Shown here: positions 32,303-40,984 of the stretch, piece by piece | Layout of the letters: each line of letters opens with the position of its first letter | How positions within the stretch are numbered: the stretch's first letter is position 1 | From: Lentisphaeraceae bacterium | GTDB lineage: Bacteria; Verrucomicrobiota; Lentisphaeria; Lentisphaerales; Lentisphaeraceae | Reading direction: 5' to 3' | NCBI GenBank assembly: GCA_021232515.1 | Contig: JAJPOQ010000041.1 | Coordinates: 1-64,000, forward strand | DNA length: 64,000 nucleotides | Notes under the pieces: model-generated | Told to the model about the DNA's origin: nothing | What the model saw: only the letters and a program-made list of their open reading frames with translations | Database searches by the model: none | Program-made: the position numbers and the translations under genes

Positions 32303-33814
32303 TTATTTAAATGAAGCTTGTGGTAATTCTTCTAAAAACCTAGCTTTTGTGCGCTTCAGTTCACTTTTCATAGTTTGTTGATACTTTTTTATGATGGCTT
32401 GGTACTCAGGGTTAAGAGCTAAGTTATTGAGCTCTTCAGGGTCTTTTTCTAAGTCGTAGAGTTCAGCCCGTTCATTTTCTATGAAATAGTGAATGTATTT
32501 ATAACGACCATGTGTAATAGAACTCCACCATGGAACTCCAGTTTTGTGAATCAAGAGGTCATCATCCTCCGGAATAGCGTAAGTCTCTTCACCATATGAG
32601 TGTTTTGTATAGGTCATGAGCACCGGATGCTTCCATTCGATATTTGGATTTTTTAGGAGGGGACTTAAGTCTTTTCCTATAAACTCTGATTTGGGCTTTA
32701 TACCTGCCATAGCATGAATGGTTGGGGCTATGTCAGCACCGCTGATATGAGCTTTACAGGCTTGGCCTTTAGCAAATTTCTTTGGGTAGCTAATTATCAA
32801 TGGTGATTTGATCGTGGCATCGTAAGGAGCAAACTTATACTTGTAGCCGTGCTGACCCCAAGCCTGTCCTTGGTCGGATGAAAAGATGATGATGGTATTT
32901 TCATATTGCCCCGTTTCTTTAAGTGACTTGATCAATTGACCAACGCCTTCATCAATGGAACTTACGGCTTGATTGTACTGGCGAACCCAATCACTGAGGG
33001 TATTTCCATGTAAGCCTTTACCACTATCTTTATCTTTCTTGACGATTTCAGGCTCGCCGTTGTTATTTTTGATGAAGTCATTTCTGTTTATAACGTGACT
33101 TGGCTTTCCATGTCGTGGACTATAAATGTCTCTTGGAGCGTCAACTTTTACATTTGGGTATTGTGCTTTGTGGCGATCTGCAGGAGTGAAAGGGCCATGA
33201 GTTCCAGCATAGCAAAGCCACATAAACCATGGCTTATCGTCCTTTCTGTTGCGAATGTAGGTATCAGCCCATTTTGTATAGTTGTCGGTGCTATAGCCTT
33301 TTACTTTGCCTATGTGTTGGCCATTTATCTCTATTTCCTGATTATTATAGTAAGCCCCTGAGTTTTTTGGGTACTTTGGTCTATTCCAAACAATTTGGTG
33401 ATCCCAGTCTCGGCCGTAACCTGCATCTATACCAGTATGCCATTTACCGATATGTGCTGTTTGGTAGCCATTTTTTCTAAAGTGTGCTGGCCAGAAAGGA
33501 ATTTTTTGAGGATCGTAAGTACTTGAAGGGTACGCTCCAGTCATAGTAACTGAGCTCATGTCATGCTGAAGTCGGCCGGTAAGCATAGTTAAACGTGAAG
33601 CCATACACCAAGTGCCAATATAGGCAGAATCAAAACGTATGCCTGACTTTGCTAAACTATCTAAGTTTGGAGTTTTGACCCAATCATAGGCTTCGTCGTA
33701 GCAGCTAAGTGTTCTGTGACTCTGATCGTCGGTAAAGATGAAAAGTATATTTGGCTTTCCTGTAGCGGTAAGACTGCATATGAATATAAGAAATATAGGA
33801 AGGTATTTGAGCAT
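32303..33814 (-). CDS. secreted type I sulfatase (S1 family)
   Basis: This 503-aa protein has a signal peptide (about 1-18) and the sulfatase signatures: metal-binding FTDDQ (D29, D30), the formylglycine motif CMASRLTMLTG with C70, WLCYAGTHGPF and SDQGQAWGQHGYKYK. The third position of the C-x-P-S-R core is Ala (CMASR); CxAxR is accepted by some anaerobic maturases and less well by oxygen-dependent FGE. Sulfatases are amplified in Lentisphaera-like bacteria for degrading sulfated algal polysaccharides. It is monocistronic. The FGE-like protein at 160 lacks catalytic cysteines, so maturation needs another enzyme. Confidence 0.9.
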   Translation of the reverse strand: MLKYLPIFLIFICSLTATGKPNILFIFTDDQSHRTLSCYDEAYDWVKTPNLDSLAKSGIRFDSAYIGTWCMASRLTMLTGRLQHDMSSVTMTGAYPSSTYDPQKIPFWPAHFRKNGYQTAHIGKWHTGIDAGYGRDWDHQIVWNRPKYPKNSGAYYNNQEIEINGQHIGKVKGYSTDNYTKWADTYIRNRKDDKPWFMWLCYAGTHGPFTPADRHKAQYPNVKVDAPRDIYSPRHGKPSHVINRNDFIKNNNGEPEIVKKDKDSGKGLHGNTLSDWVRQYNQAVSSIDEGVGQLIKSLKETGQYENTIIIFSSDQGQAWGQHGYKYKFAPYDATIKSPLIISYPKKFAKGQACKAHISGADIAPTIHAMAGIKPKSEFIGKDLSPLLKNPNIEWKHPVLMTYTKHSYGEETYAIPEDDDLLIHKTGVPWWSSITHGRYKYIHYFIENERAELYDLEKDPEELNNLALNPEYQAIIKKYQQTMKSELKRTKARFLEELPQASFK

Positions 33815-33876
33815 TTAGGGTCCTTGAAGTTTATAAGCCTTTACGGTGAAAAACTCTAGAAGTGGACGTCTATATA

Positions 33877-33905
33877 CAAAAAAAGAGCTCCCGAAGGAGC
33901 TCTTT
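33877..33905 (-). terminator. rho-independent terminator of nirBD
   Basis: On the minus strand AAAGAGCTCC pairs with GGAGCTCTTT (arms 33882-33891 and 33896-33905, 4-nt CGAA/TTCG loop) followed by a T-run. It lies 25 nt past the nirD stop. Confidence 0.85.
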
Positions 33906-33930
33906 CATTTTTTGGGGGTGGAGATCTGGT

Positions 33931-34266
33931 TTACACCATCTGTAAGTAGATAGTGCCTTCCTCAACTTTTACTGGGTATGTTGTTAGATCGTCAACATCA
34001 CCTTCACTGACATGCTCGCCAGTTTTGAGGTCAAAATTGTGTTTATGGAGTGGGCAAGCTACTTTTGGAGTACCACTTGCATCACCGATTAAACCACGAG
34101 AGAGAACCATACGGTTGTCATGTGGACAAAGGTTTTGCACTGCGTACCACTCAGACTTTTCTTTGACATTGAAAACAGCTATCTGTTTTCCGTCAACCTT
34201 AACACAACCGCCAAGGTCTTTACAAAAGTCTTCTACTTTACCTACTGAAATCCATTCATTACTCAT
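33931..34266 (-). CDS. nirD: nitrite reductase (NADH) small subunit NirD
   Basis: This 111-aa Rieske-like protein has CPH (in NLCPHDNRM) and CPLHKH as candidate cluster ligands plus GVIGDASGT-type loop residues, length as expected for NirD. It is the small subunit of the cytoplasmic NADH-dependent assimilatory/detoxifying nitrite reductase. The ATG at 34266 is preferred to a TTG two codons upstream. It follows nirB by 20 nt. Confidence 0.9.
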   Translation of the reverse strand: MSNEWISVGKVEDFCKDLGGCVKVDGKQIAVFNVKEKSEWYAVQNLCPHDNRMVLSRGLIGDASGTPKVACPLHKHNFDLKTGEHVSEGDVDDLTTYPVKVEEGTIYLQMV

Positions 34267-34286
34267 AATCAAAATTCCTTAAAAAC

Positions 34287-36800
34287 TTAAACTTCTACTA
34301 ATTGTTTTTTCTCTTCGTGTGATGCTGGACGGATCTGACCGCGCTCATCAACGAACTCGATAGTTTCATCAGTATCCTCGCAATTAACAAAATGCTTGAA
34401 ACGTTTAAGTTTTTCTGGATCATTTATCGCGTTTTTCCACTCACACTCATAAGTATTAACTAGGTGTTCCATCTGAGCTTCAAGTTCAGCATTGATTCCA
34501 AGAGAATCATTGATGACAACATCTTTAAGATGCTCGATACCACCTTCAAGTTGATCCATCCAAGTAGATGTTCTCATGAGTTTGTCAGCAGTTTTTATGT
34601 AGTACATCAAGAAACGGTCGATGTACTTGATAAGAGTTTCTTCGTCAAGGTCAACAGCAAGAAGGTCTGTGTGACGTGGCTTCATACCACCATTACCACA
34701 AACGTAGAGGTTCCAACCGTGTTCTGTTGCGATGATACCAAAGTCTTTACTTTGAGCTTCAGCACATTCACGAGTACAACCACTAACGGCAGACTTAAGT
34801 TTGTGAGGTGAACGAATACCGCGGTAACGGTTTTCGACACGTATAGCAAGACCAACAGCATCACCAACACCATAGCGACACCAGGTAGAACCAACACAAG
34901 ACTTAACAGTTCTTAAAGATTTGGCATAGGCGTGACCTGACTCGAAGCCGGCATCTACAAGAATCTTCCAGATCTCTGGTAGCTCGTGAAGCTTAGCACC
35001 GAACATGTCGATACGCTGACCGCCAGTAATTTTCATATAAAGACCGAATTGCTTAGAAACTTCTCCGATGATGATAAGCATATCAGGAGTGATCTCACCA
35101 CCAGGTATACGTGGGATAACAGAGTAAGTTCCGTCTTGCTGCATGTTAGCAAGGAAAGCATCGTTTGTATCATTTAAGCTTGGTTGTTCAAGGATAGGAA
35201 CATTCCAGGTTGAAGCGAAGATAGAAGCAGCAGCAGGCTTACAAGTTTCACAACCAGTTCCTTTGCCGTGTTTCTCTAGTAATTCATCAAATGTCTTAAT
35301 GCCAGTGGCACGGACAGTTTGGTACATTTCTTGACGAGTCATGTCAAAGTGTTCGCAAAGAGCGTTACTTACTTCAACGCCAGACTCTTTCATCTTAGCT
35401 TTGAAAAGGTCTGTAACAAGTGGCATACAACCACCGCAACCAGTACCAGCTTTTGTACATTTCTTTATGTCAGAGATAGAGCATGCGCCATCTTCAATAG
35501 CACTGCAGATATCGCCTTTTGACACGCTTTCGCATGAACAGATCTGTGCTGAATCTGGTAGGTCGCTTACCCCGGCACCGCCAGGTGCGCTTCCGTCTGA
35601 TGCGGGCAGTATTAACTGCATAGGATCTTCAGGCAATACCATTTCATTTTGGTATAGCTGTAGAAGATTACCGTATGCATCTGCGTCGCCAACGAGAATG
35701 CCGCCGAGGAGCGTCTTACCATCTTCAGTGACTACTAACTTCTTATAAATCGCCGAGTGAGGGTCGTTTATAACAAGTTCTTTAAATGGGACTTGTGGTT
35801 CGATGTTACCAAAGCTGGCTACATCTGTACCGATAAGTTTAAGTTTTGTTGACATGTCAGCACCTTCAAAAGAGGCATCGCGACCAACTAACTGTTCTGC
35901 AACAGCGTCTGCCATTTGATAACCTGGAGCGACAAGTCCGTAAATCATTCCTTCATAAAGTGCACATTCGCCGATAGCGAAGATGTCTGGATCGCTAGTT
36001 AGAAGGCTGTCGTTTACTAAGATACCGCCGCGAGGTCCAAGAGTAAGACCAGCTTCTCTTGCAACTTCATCTCTAGGGCGAATACCAGCAGAAACGATGA
36101 TCATATCTACTTCAAGAATAGTGTCATCGGCAAATTCCATAGCAGTGACTTTGCCGTCACCTGCGATGTTCTTTGTGCTTTTGTTAAGGTGAACTTTTAT
36201 GCCTCTAGATTCGATGATGTCCTTAAGTAGAGTACCACCAGCTTCATCGAGCTGTCTTGGCATAAGTCTTGGAGCAAACTCAACACAGTGAGTTTCTAGG
36301 TCTAAGTCTTGAGCTGCTTTTGCTGCTTCAAGCCCTAGTAGACCGCCACCGATAACTGCACAAGTTTTACAGTCTTTGGCATATTCCATCATATCATCAA
36401 GGTCTTCAATTGTACGATAGACAAATACACCAGACTTATCAACACCAGGAACTGGTGGGACGAACGCAGATGAACCAGTTGCGAAAACTAATTTATCATA
36501 TTCTAAAGTAAGACCTTTTTCAGAGGTAACAGTTTTTGCTACACGATCAACAGATGACGCTTTGTCACCGATATGTATTTCGATGTCATTTTCTTTGTAC
36601 CATTCAAGTTTTGCCATTGATAGATCTTCAGCAGACTTGCCAGCAAAGTATTCAGAGAGGTGAACTCGATCGTAAGCAGGACGTGGCTCTTCACAAAATG
36701 TGATGATTTGATACTGGTTGTCAGTATCTTTTTCTTTAAGTCGTTCACAAAACTTGTAACCGACCATGCCATTACCAATGACTATTATTTTCTTTTTCAT
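34287..36800 (-). CDS. nirB: nitrite reductase (NADH) large subunit NirB
   Basis: This 837-aa protein has an FAD/NAD(P) domain (VIGNGMVGYKFCERL near residue 5, VIGGGLLGLEAAKAA near 150), a BFD-like [2Fe-2S] domain (CSCESVSKGDIC and CTKAGTGCGGC, about 422-460), a ferredoxin half-domain, and a C-terminal sirohaem/[4Fe-4S] reductase region (CVGSTWC...SGCTREC, about 634-680). It reduces nitrite to ammonium with NADH. It is first gene of a nirBD operon with a leader region that holds a mini-ORF and alternative hairpins. A GGGGA ribosome binding site precedes the ATG. Confidence 0.95.
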   Translation of the reverse strand: MKKKIIVIGNGMVGYKFCERLKEKDTDNQYQIITFCEEPRPAYDRVHLSEYFAGKSAEDLSMAKLEWYKENDIEIHIGDKASSVDRVAKTVTSEKGLTLEYDKLVFATGSSAFVPPVPGVDKSGVFVYRTIEDLDDMMEYAKDCKTCAVIGGGLLGLEAAKAAQDLDLETHCVEFAPRLMPRQLDEAGGTLLKDIIESRGIKVHLNKSTKNIAGDGKVTAMEFADDTILEVDMIIVSAGIRPRDEVAREAGLTLGPRGGILVNDSLLTSDPDIFAIGECALYEGMIYGLVAPGYQMADAVAEQLVGRDASFEGADMSTKLKLIGTDVASFGNIEPQVPFKELVINDPHSAIYKKLVVTEDGKTLLGGILVGDADAYGNLLQLYQNEMVLPEDPMQLILPASDGSAPGGAGVSDLPDSAQICSCESVSKGDICSAIEDGACSISDIKKCTKAGTGCGGCMPLVTDLFKAKMKESGVEVSNALCEHFDMTRQEMYQTVRATGIKTFDELLEKHGKGTGCETCKPAAASIFASTWNVPILEQPSLNDTNDAFLANMQQDGTYSVIPRIPGGEITPDMLIIIGEVSKQFGLYMKITGGQRIDMFGAKLHELPEIWKILVDAGFESGHAYAKSLRTVKSCVGSTWCRYGVGDAVGLAIRVENRYRGIRSPHKLKSAVSGCTRECAEAQSKDFGIIATEHGWNLYVCGNGGMKPRHTDLLAVDLDEETLIKYIDRFLMYYIKTADKLMRTSTWMDQLEGGIEHLKDVVINDSLGINAELEAQMEHLVNTYECEWKNAINDPEKLKRFKHFVNCEDTDETIEFVDERGQIRPASHEEKKQLVEV

Positions 36801-36841
36801 GTGTAATCCCCAAAAAATTTAATTGCATATTTGTAATATAT

Positions 36842-36896
36842 GGTTAATATATTTACATTTTCATCTCATATCTCATCATTTTAACCTCCTTGGTTA
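36842..36896 (-). promoter_or_regulatory. nirB leader with mutually exclusive stems
   Basis: Reading on the minus strand, segment 1 TAACC (36896-36892), segment 2 GGTTAA (36886-36881, overlapping the mini-ORF ribosome binding site) and segment 3 TTAACC (36847-36842) are complementary in alternative ways: 2 pairs with 1 or with 3. The latter encloses the mini-ORF. The helices are short (5-6 bp), so their stability is uncertain. Confidence 0.35.
36853..36879 (-). CDS. candidate leader peptide upstream of nirB (8 codons)
   Basis: The sequence AAGGAGG stands 5 nt before ATG (36879), giving an ideal ribosome binding site. The ORF reads MMRYEMKM and stops at 36853, 52 bp before nirB. Such strong initiation signals are rare outside real starts in this window. 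There is no obvious regulatory amino acid run, so its role would be structural (ribosome position) if any. Confidence 0.4.
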   Translation of the reverse strand: MMRYEMKM

Positions 36897-37110
36897 TTTA
36901 GTCAAGCCTAAAGGTGTTCTTAAAATATAAATAAATACAATATTGTTAACTTTAAGTGATATTTTACAATTTGGTAAATATATAGGTGGTCGTTAAGTAG
37001 TGCTGAGAAAATTTAACTACTATTTTAAATTCTTGACTTCTACTGTTGTATTCTTAATCAAAATCTACTAAAATATTAACGTAACCTTAACATAACAAAT
37101 GGAGCTAATT

Positions 37111-37662
37111 ATGAGATTAGTCTTAGTATCTCTCCTTTTCCTAGTAGTTACGTCTTGTGGTACATCTGTTGTCAAAATGACAGATAAATTCGAAGGCAAA
37201 GCGTATATAGAGGTTCCTTATCAGGTAAATGCTATTGAAGTAAATGGACGCCTAGTCAAATCATCACTTGTTCATGACGCCTTTACAATTGAGATTCCTG
37301 TTGGACGTACAGAGTTCGTTTTTCGTTATCACAACATCTTTTTTGATAACACTGACAACGATCACGAAGGTGTACAATCAGATAAAATGACAGCAGTATT
37401 TGTGGCAGAAGAAGGACAGCATTACAGTGTAATTTGCCCTAATCCATTAATGCTAGATGAGGCTAAAGCTTTGATGCCAAATCTGACGTCTCATCTTTTA
37501 CACAAAGAAACAGGTGAGGTAATCAAAGCAGTGAATGGTCACATTCCAGAGCGCTTCCATGGTGTCAAAAGTGCAATGCCTTATGAAGAGTTGAAGCATT
37601 GGTGGGTTAAATCTACCAATGAAGAAAAAAACAGCTTCCTTAAGTGGAGTGAAGCTCAATAG
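37111..37662 (+). CDS. hypothetical lipoprotein (DUF2057-like)
   Basis: This 183-aa lipoprotein has the leader MRLVLVSLLFLVVTSC with lipobox TSC. The body resembles DUF2057/YccT-type proteins in pattern (a short N-terminal beta segment AIEVNGRLV followed by IPVGRTEFVFRYHNIF), but the match is weak. The ATG at 37111 is chosen because GGAG (37101-37104) precedes it; an earlier in-frame ATG four codons upstream lies over that site. It is monocistronic with its own terminator and divergent from nirB. Function unknown. Confidence 0.65.
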   Translation: MRLVLVSLLFLVVTSCGTSVVKMTDKFEGKAYIEVPYQVNAIEVNGRLVKSSLVHDAFTIEIPVGRTEFVFRYHNIFFDNTDNDHEGVQSDKMTAVFVAEEGQHYSVICPNPLMLDEAKALMPNLTSHLLHKETGEVIKAVNGHIPERFHGVKSAMPYEELKHWWVKSTNEEKNSFLKWSEAQ

Positions 37663-37686
37663 TTCTAGAATCACAGTAGTTGTATA

Positions 37687-37726
37687 AAGCTTCGATTAAT
37701 GGTTTTCATTAGTTGAAGCTTTTTTT
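37687..37726 (+). terminator. rho-independent terminator of the lipoprotein gene
   Basis: AAGCTTC...TTAATG pairs with CATTA...GAAGCTT around a short loop, followed by TTTTTT. It starts 25 nt past the stop codon. Confidence 0.75.
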
Positions 37727-38414
37727 ATAGCTCTTAATTTAAGATAGTTTCTAGAAATGCTTTTATGAAGACTACTACCAAGGATTAGAAGTTAATTCTA
37801 TCGTACCATCATAATAGCTCTGCTCTAACTGCAAAGAATCCTCTTTGATATTTCATTTTTCTTGCTAATATTTGCCCTTATTCAAAATCTTCTAATTGAA
37901 CATATTATAGACACTGTTCTTCTGAACTCATCTCAGTGTATGTTATCTATAAAATACAATTTTAAGGTTCCTTTTGAGCATCTACGATAAATGACCAAAC
38001 TACTTCTGTTTTCACTCTAACACTTCATCTTGTGATAATAAGTCTGGCAGGTCATTTTCTGAATTCTTTACTTTCATCCAATACTATGCAGCATATGTAG
38101 ACAATGACGCTGGTATAGGCCTCTCAAGGTGAGTCGCTTGGCTAAATTAGTTATAACTATTGTTTCTGTTTGACTGTCTAATGATTAAGATTTAGCAATA
38201 ATGTATGTCTTACCCATCATTACTAATTAATAATGATTCCTATTTTTCAGGCCAATGATTGACTTACTATTCTCTTCAAATTCAACCTTACTGATTAGTT
38301 AATAGTTCCACTTATAGGGTTAATATTGGACTTTCACCACAATTAATCAGGACTACTTCACTATTTGAATAGGAGTAATGCATTAAAGTATCATGCGCCA
38401 TACTCGATGCTTCA
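37727..38414. other. 690-bp region without recognisable genes
   Basis: No reading frame with a start and coding character, no tRNA and no clear repeat was seen on either strand. Base composition is like other intergenic DNA here. A minus-strand GTGGTGAAAGTCC near 38336-38348 superficially recalls group II intron RNA but nothing else supports that. It may hold a small RNA or a long regulatory region upstream of nothing obvious, since it lies between two 3' ends. Confidence 0.5.
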
Positions 38415-38445
38415 AATAAAAAAGGCGAAGCTCGAAAGCTTCGCC
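38415..38445 (-). terminator. rho-independent terminator of the coaE-rho operon
   Basis: On the minus strand GGCGAAGCT pairs with AGCTTCGCC (38424-38432 and 38437-38445) around a tetraloop, followed by TTTTTT (complement of 38418-38423). It lies 25 nt past the rho stop. Confidence 0.88.
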
Positions 38446-38469
38446 TGTAAACTGGAGTCCTATAAGGAA

Positions 38470-40206
38470 CTAGATCTGCATGGTCATTAAGAATTCTATG
38501 TTACTCTTAGTCTTCTTAACGCCTTGTTTAAGCAGTTGCATAGACTCGTGTGGTGGTGCACCTGTCATAGCACGACGCAGTTTCCACATTCTATCTTTTT
38601 CGTCTGGGTGAAGAAGAAGTTCTTCTTTACGAGTACCAGACTTTTCGATATTGATTGCAGGGAATATACGCTTATCGACAAGTGCTCTGTCGAGGTGAAC
38701 TTCCATGTTACCAGTACCTTTAAATTCTTCGAAGATAACTTCATCCATTTTACTACCAGTATCAACTAGAGCAGTTGCAAGGATAGTTAAGCTACCACCT
38801 TCTTGAACGTTACGTGCCGCACCGAAGAAACGTTTAGGCTTGTGAAGTGCATTGGCATCAACACCACCAGAAAGAATCTTACCTGAGTGAGGTTGAACTG
38901 AGTTGTAGGCACGAGCTAGACGAGTGATAGAGTCAAGTAAGATAACAACGTCTTTACCGTGCTCAACCATACGTTTTGCTTTTTCAATGACCATTTCAGC
39001 AACTTGAGTGTGACGGTGTTGAGGTTCGTCAAAAGTAGAACTTACGACTTCGCCTTTAACTTCACGCTTCATGTCTGTTACTTCTTCCGGACGTTCATCG
39101 ATAAGAAGAACGATAAGGTGTACTTCAGGATTGTTTGCTGAGATAGAGTTGGCGATGTCCTGCATAATAACAGTCTTACCTGTTCTTGGCGGTGCCACGA
39201 TAACTCCACGTTGTCCCATACCAATTGGCGTAACAAGGTCAAGAATACGCATGGACATATTTCCAGAAACAGGATCTTCCATGATTAGACGCTTGTTTGG
39301 GAAATCTGGCGTTAAGTTCTCAAAAGGAATCTTTTGTTTTTTAACAGAAGGGTGTTCGTCGTTTATGGCATCAACTTTAAGCATCGCAAAGAAACGTTCT
39401 TTTTCGCGAGGAGAGCGAATCTGACCGATGACTTGGTCACCAGTCCTTAAAGAGAAACGTTTAATTTGTGAAGGGCTTAGGTAGATGTCTTCCGGAGATG
39501 GCTGGTAGTTATACTCAGGGGAACGAAGGAAACCAAATCCATCTTGTAGTATTTCAAGGATACCACCACCATATAGAATACCACGCTCACTAGCACGGCT
39601 TCTCATGATTGCAAAAACAAGATCTTGCTTGCTAAGTGCACCAACACCTTCGATTTCAAACTCAAGGCCTATTTCAGAAAGTTCCATCATGGACTTCTGT
39701 TGAAGCTCTTGAAGATTCATGCCAGGTTCATCATTTGGAACAACGTCATCTCTTTTAAAGTTTCTTTTGTTCTTGTGATTCTTGTTGTTGTGGCGATTGT
39801 TCTTGTTTTTGTGATTTTTATTATTGTGGTGATGCTGTTTTTTATCTGAGTTTTGATCAGAACCTTCAGCTTTCTCTTCAGGAGCAGTTTTTTCAGCAGG
39901 TGCATCAGTACTTGGAGCTTCAGCTTTCTCTTCAGACTTAGGAGCTGCTTTTGCTTCAGGAGCAGTTTTTTCAGCAGGTGCATCAGTACTTGGAGCTTTA
40001 GCTTTCTCTACAGACTTAGGGGCTGCTTTTGCTGCAGGAGCTTTTTTCGCAGCGGGCTTTTTTGCAGGAGCTGCTTTAGCTGCTTCTTTACCAGCTAGTT
40101 CTTTCTCACTAAAAAGTTCAGGCTCAGCAGCTTTTTTTACTGCGGGCTTTCGGCCTCTTTTTTTAGGAGCTTCTTCTACGGGTTTTGTTTCCTCAGAATT
40201 TGCCAT
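38470..40206 (-). CDS. rho: transcription termination factor Rho with a long low-complexity N-terminal extension
   Basis: This 578-aa protein has the Rho core from about residue 165: RNA-binding OSB fold ([18 protein letters not shown]), Walker A ([15 protein letters not shown], about 330-345), Walker B ([15 protein letters not shown]), Q-loop/R-loop [38 protein letters not shown] in pieces. The N-terminal 160 residues are Ala/Lys/Pro/Glu-rich with a 26-residue tandem duplication (60-85 and 86-111) and an Asn/His/Lys run (124-149). Such insertions occur in Rho of other phyla and can promote condensate-like behaviour. It begins 2 nt after coaE stops, without a good ribosome binding site, so it is translationally coupled. 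Confidence 0.95.
   Translation of the reverse strand: MANSEETKPVEEAPKKRGRKPAVKKAAEPELFSEKELAGKEAAKAAPAKKPAAKKAPAAKAAPKSVEKAKAPSTDAPAEKTAPEAKAAPKSEEKAEAPSTDAPAEKTAPEEKAEGSDQNSDKKQHHHNNKNHKNKNNRHNNKNHKNKRNFKRDDVVPNDEPGMNLQELQQKSMMELSEIGLEFEIEGVGALSKQDLVFAIMRSRASERGILYGGGILEILQDGFGFLRSPEYNYQPSPEDIYLSPSQIKRFSLRTGDQVIGQIRSPREKERFFAMLKVDAINDEHPSVKKQKIPFENLTPDFPNKRLIMEDPVSGNMSMRILDLVTPIGMGQRGVIVAPPRTGKTVIMQDIANSISANNPEVHLIVLLIDERPEEVTDMKREVKGEVVSSTFDEPQHRHTQVAEMVIEKAKRMVEHGKDVVILLDSITRLARAYNSVQPHSGKILSGGVDANALHKPKRFFGAARNVQEGGSLTILATALVDTGSKMDEVIFEEFKGTGNMEVHLDRALVDKRIFPAINIEKSGTRKEELLLHPDEKDRMWKLRRAMTGAPPHESMQLLKQGVKKTKSNIEFLMTMQI
39880..40035. repeat. 78-bp tandem duplication within rho
   Basis: Two nearly identical 78-bp units (39880-39957 and 39958-40035) encode the repeated KAAPKS[19 protein letters not shown] segment of Rho. 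Units start with AGGAGCAGTTTTTTCAGC. Length is a multiple of three, so gain or loss keeps the frame. Confidence 0.85.
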
Positions 40207-40208
40207 AG

Positions 40209-40787
40209 TTACGTGGGTCCTTTGTCTTGTAATAACTTATAAATTCTTTGACATTGGTTATTTAGAAAATCTATTGACCAATTATTAATAATCCCAAAGT
40301 CGGATCTTGTTAACTTTTCATCCTGATGGAGTTGTGCAGATAGTCGCGCACTAACTTCATCTTGTTTCCATCCTCTGGCTAGCAGTCTTTCATTTTGAAT
40401 ATCTTTATCACACCAAACAGAGATGGTCTTTTGAAATTCACTTTGCCAGTTGATTTCATATAGAAGAGGAACAGCAATGAGGTGTAAGCCAGTAGTATCT
40501 AAAGACTGTATTACATTTTTGACAAGAGGGTGCATAACACTATTTAGCCACTCAAGTTCTTGCTTGTTTTTGAAAACTATTTCAGCGATTGCTGGTCTGT
40601 GAGGGAGAGAGTCTTTGAAAACCTTTTGTCCCCACCGATCTAACAAGACCGCATGAAGTTGTTTATCCTCTTCGTAAATTTTATGTACTATTGAATCTGT
40701 ATCAGCTACTTGAGCACCAAGAGATTCGAAAATTTTTAAGACAGTACTCTTACCAGCTCCTATGCCGCCTGTTAAAGCTACTAGCAT
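40209..40787 (-). CDS. coaE: dephospho-CoA kinase
   Basis: This 192-aa P-loop kinase has Walker [11 protein letters not shown] (residues 6-15), the [10 protein letters not shown] segment (about 34-43) typical of Coa[14 protein letters not shown] and a C-terminal RSDFGIINN region. It phosphorylates the 3'-OH of dephospho-CoA in the last CoA step. It is encoded directly before rho. Confidence 0.93.
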   Translation of the reverse strand: MLVALTGGIGAGKSTVLKIFESLGAQVADTDSIVHKIYEEDKQLHAVLLDRWGQKVFKDSLPHRPAIAEIVFKNKQELEWLNSVMHPLVKNVIQSLDTTGLHLIAVPLLYEINWQSEFQKTISVWCDKDIQNERLLARGWKQDEVSARLSAQLHQDEKLTRSDFGIINNWSIDFLNNQCQRIYKLLQDKGPT

Positions 40788-40919
40788 GTTGGAAGTATCC
40801 AGAGGTTTCGCAAAGATTTACAAAGGTAAAAAAACATATTGAAATGAATTTAGGAAAGGTCTCTAGAAAGTGATTAAATTTTTGGTAAGACAAATACTGA
40901 ATCGTTTATAAGACCAACC

Positions 40920-40954
40920 TAAAGCTTCGTTGGTGGTTAGTCAACAAAGCTTTA
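40920..40954 (-). terminator. strong inverted repeat downstream of tyrS
   Basis: TAAAGCTTcGTTG (40920-40932) pairs with CAACaAAGCTTTA (40942-40954) around a 9-nt loop: 12 pairs with one mismatch. No T-tract follows on the minus strand, so termination may be imperfect or Rho-dependent. Confidence 0.45.
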
Positions 40955-40984
40955 TGAAAAAAAGTGAAGAAAATGTCGTTTTGG

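Noticed and set aside
38320-38350. Group II intron-like sequence GTGGTGAAAGTCC (minus strand)
   Set aside because: A single short similarity without a reverse transcriptase or conserved domain V hairpin.
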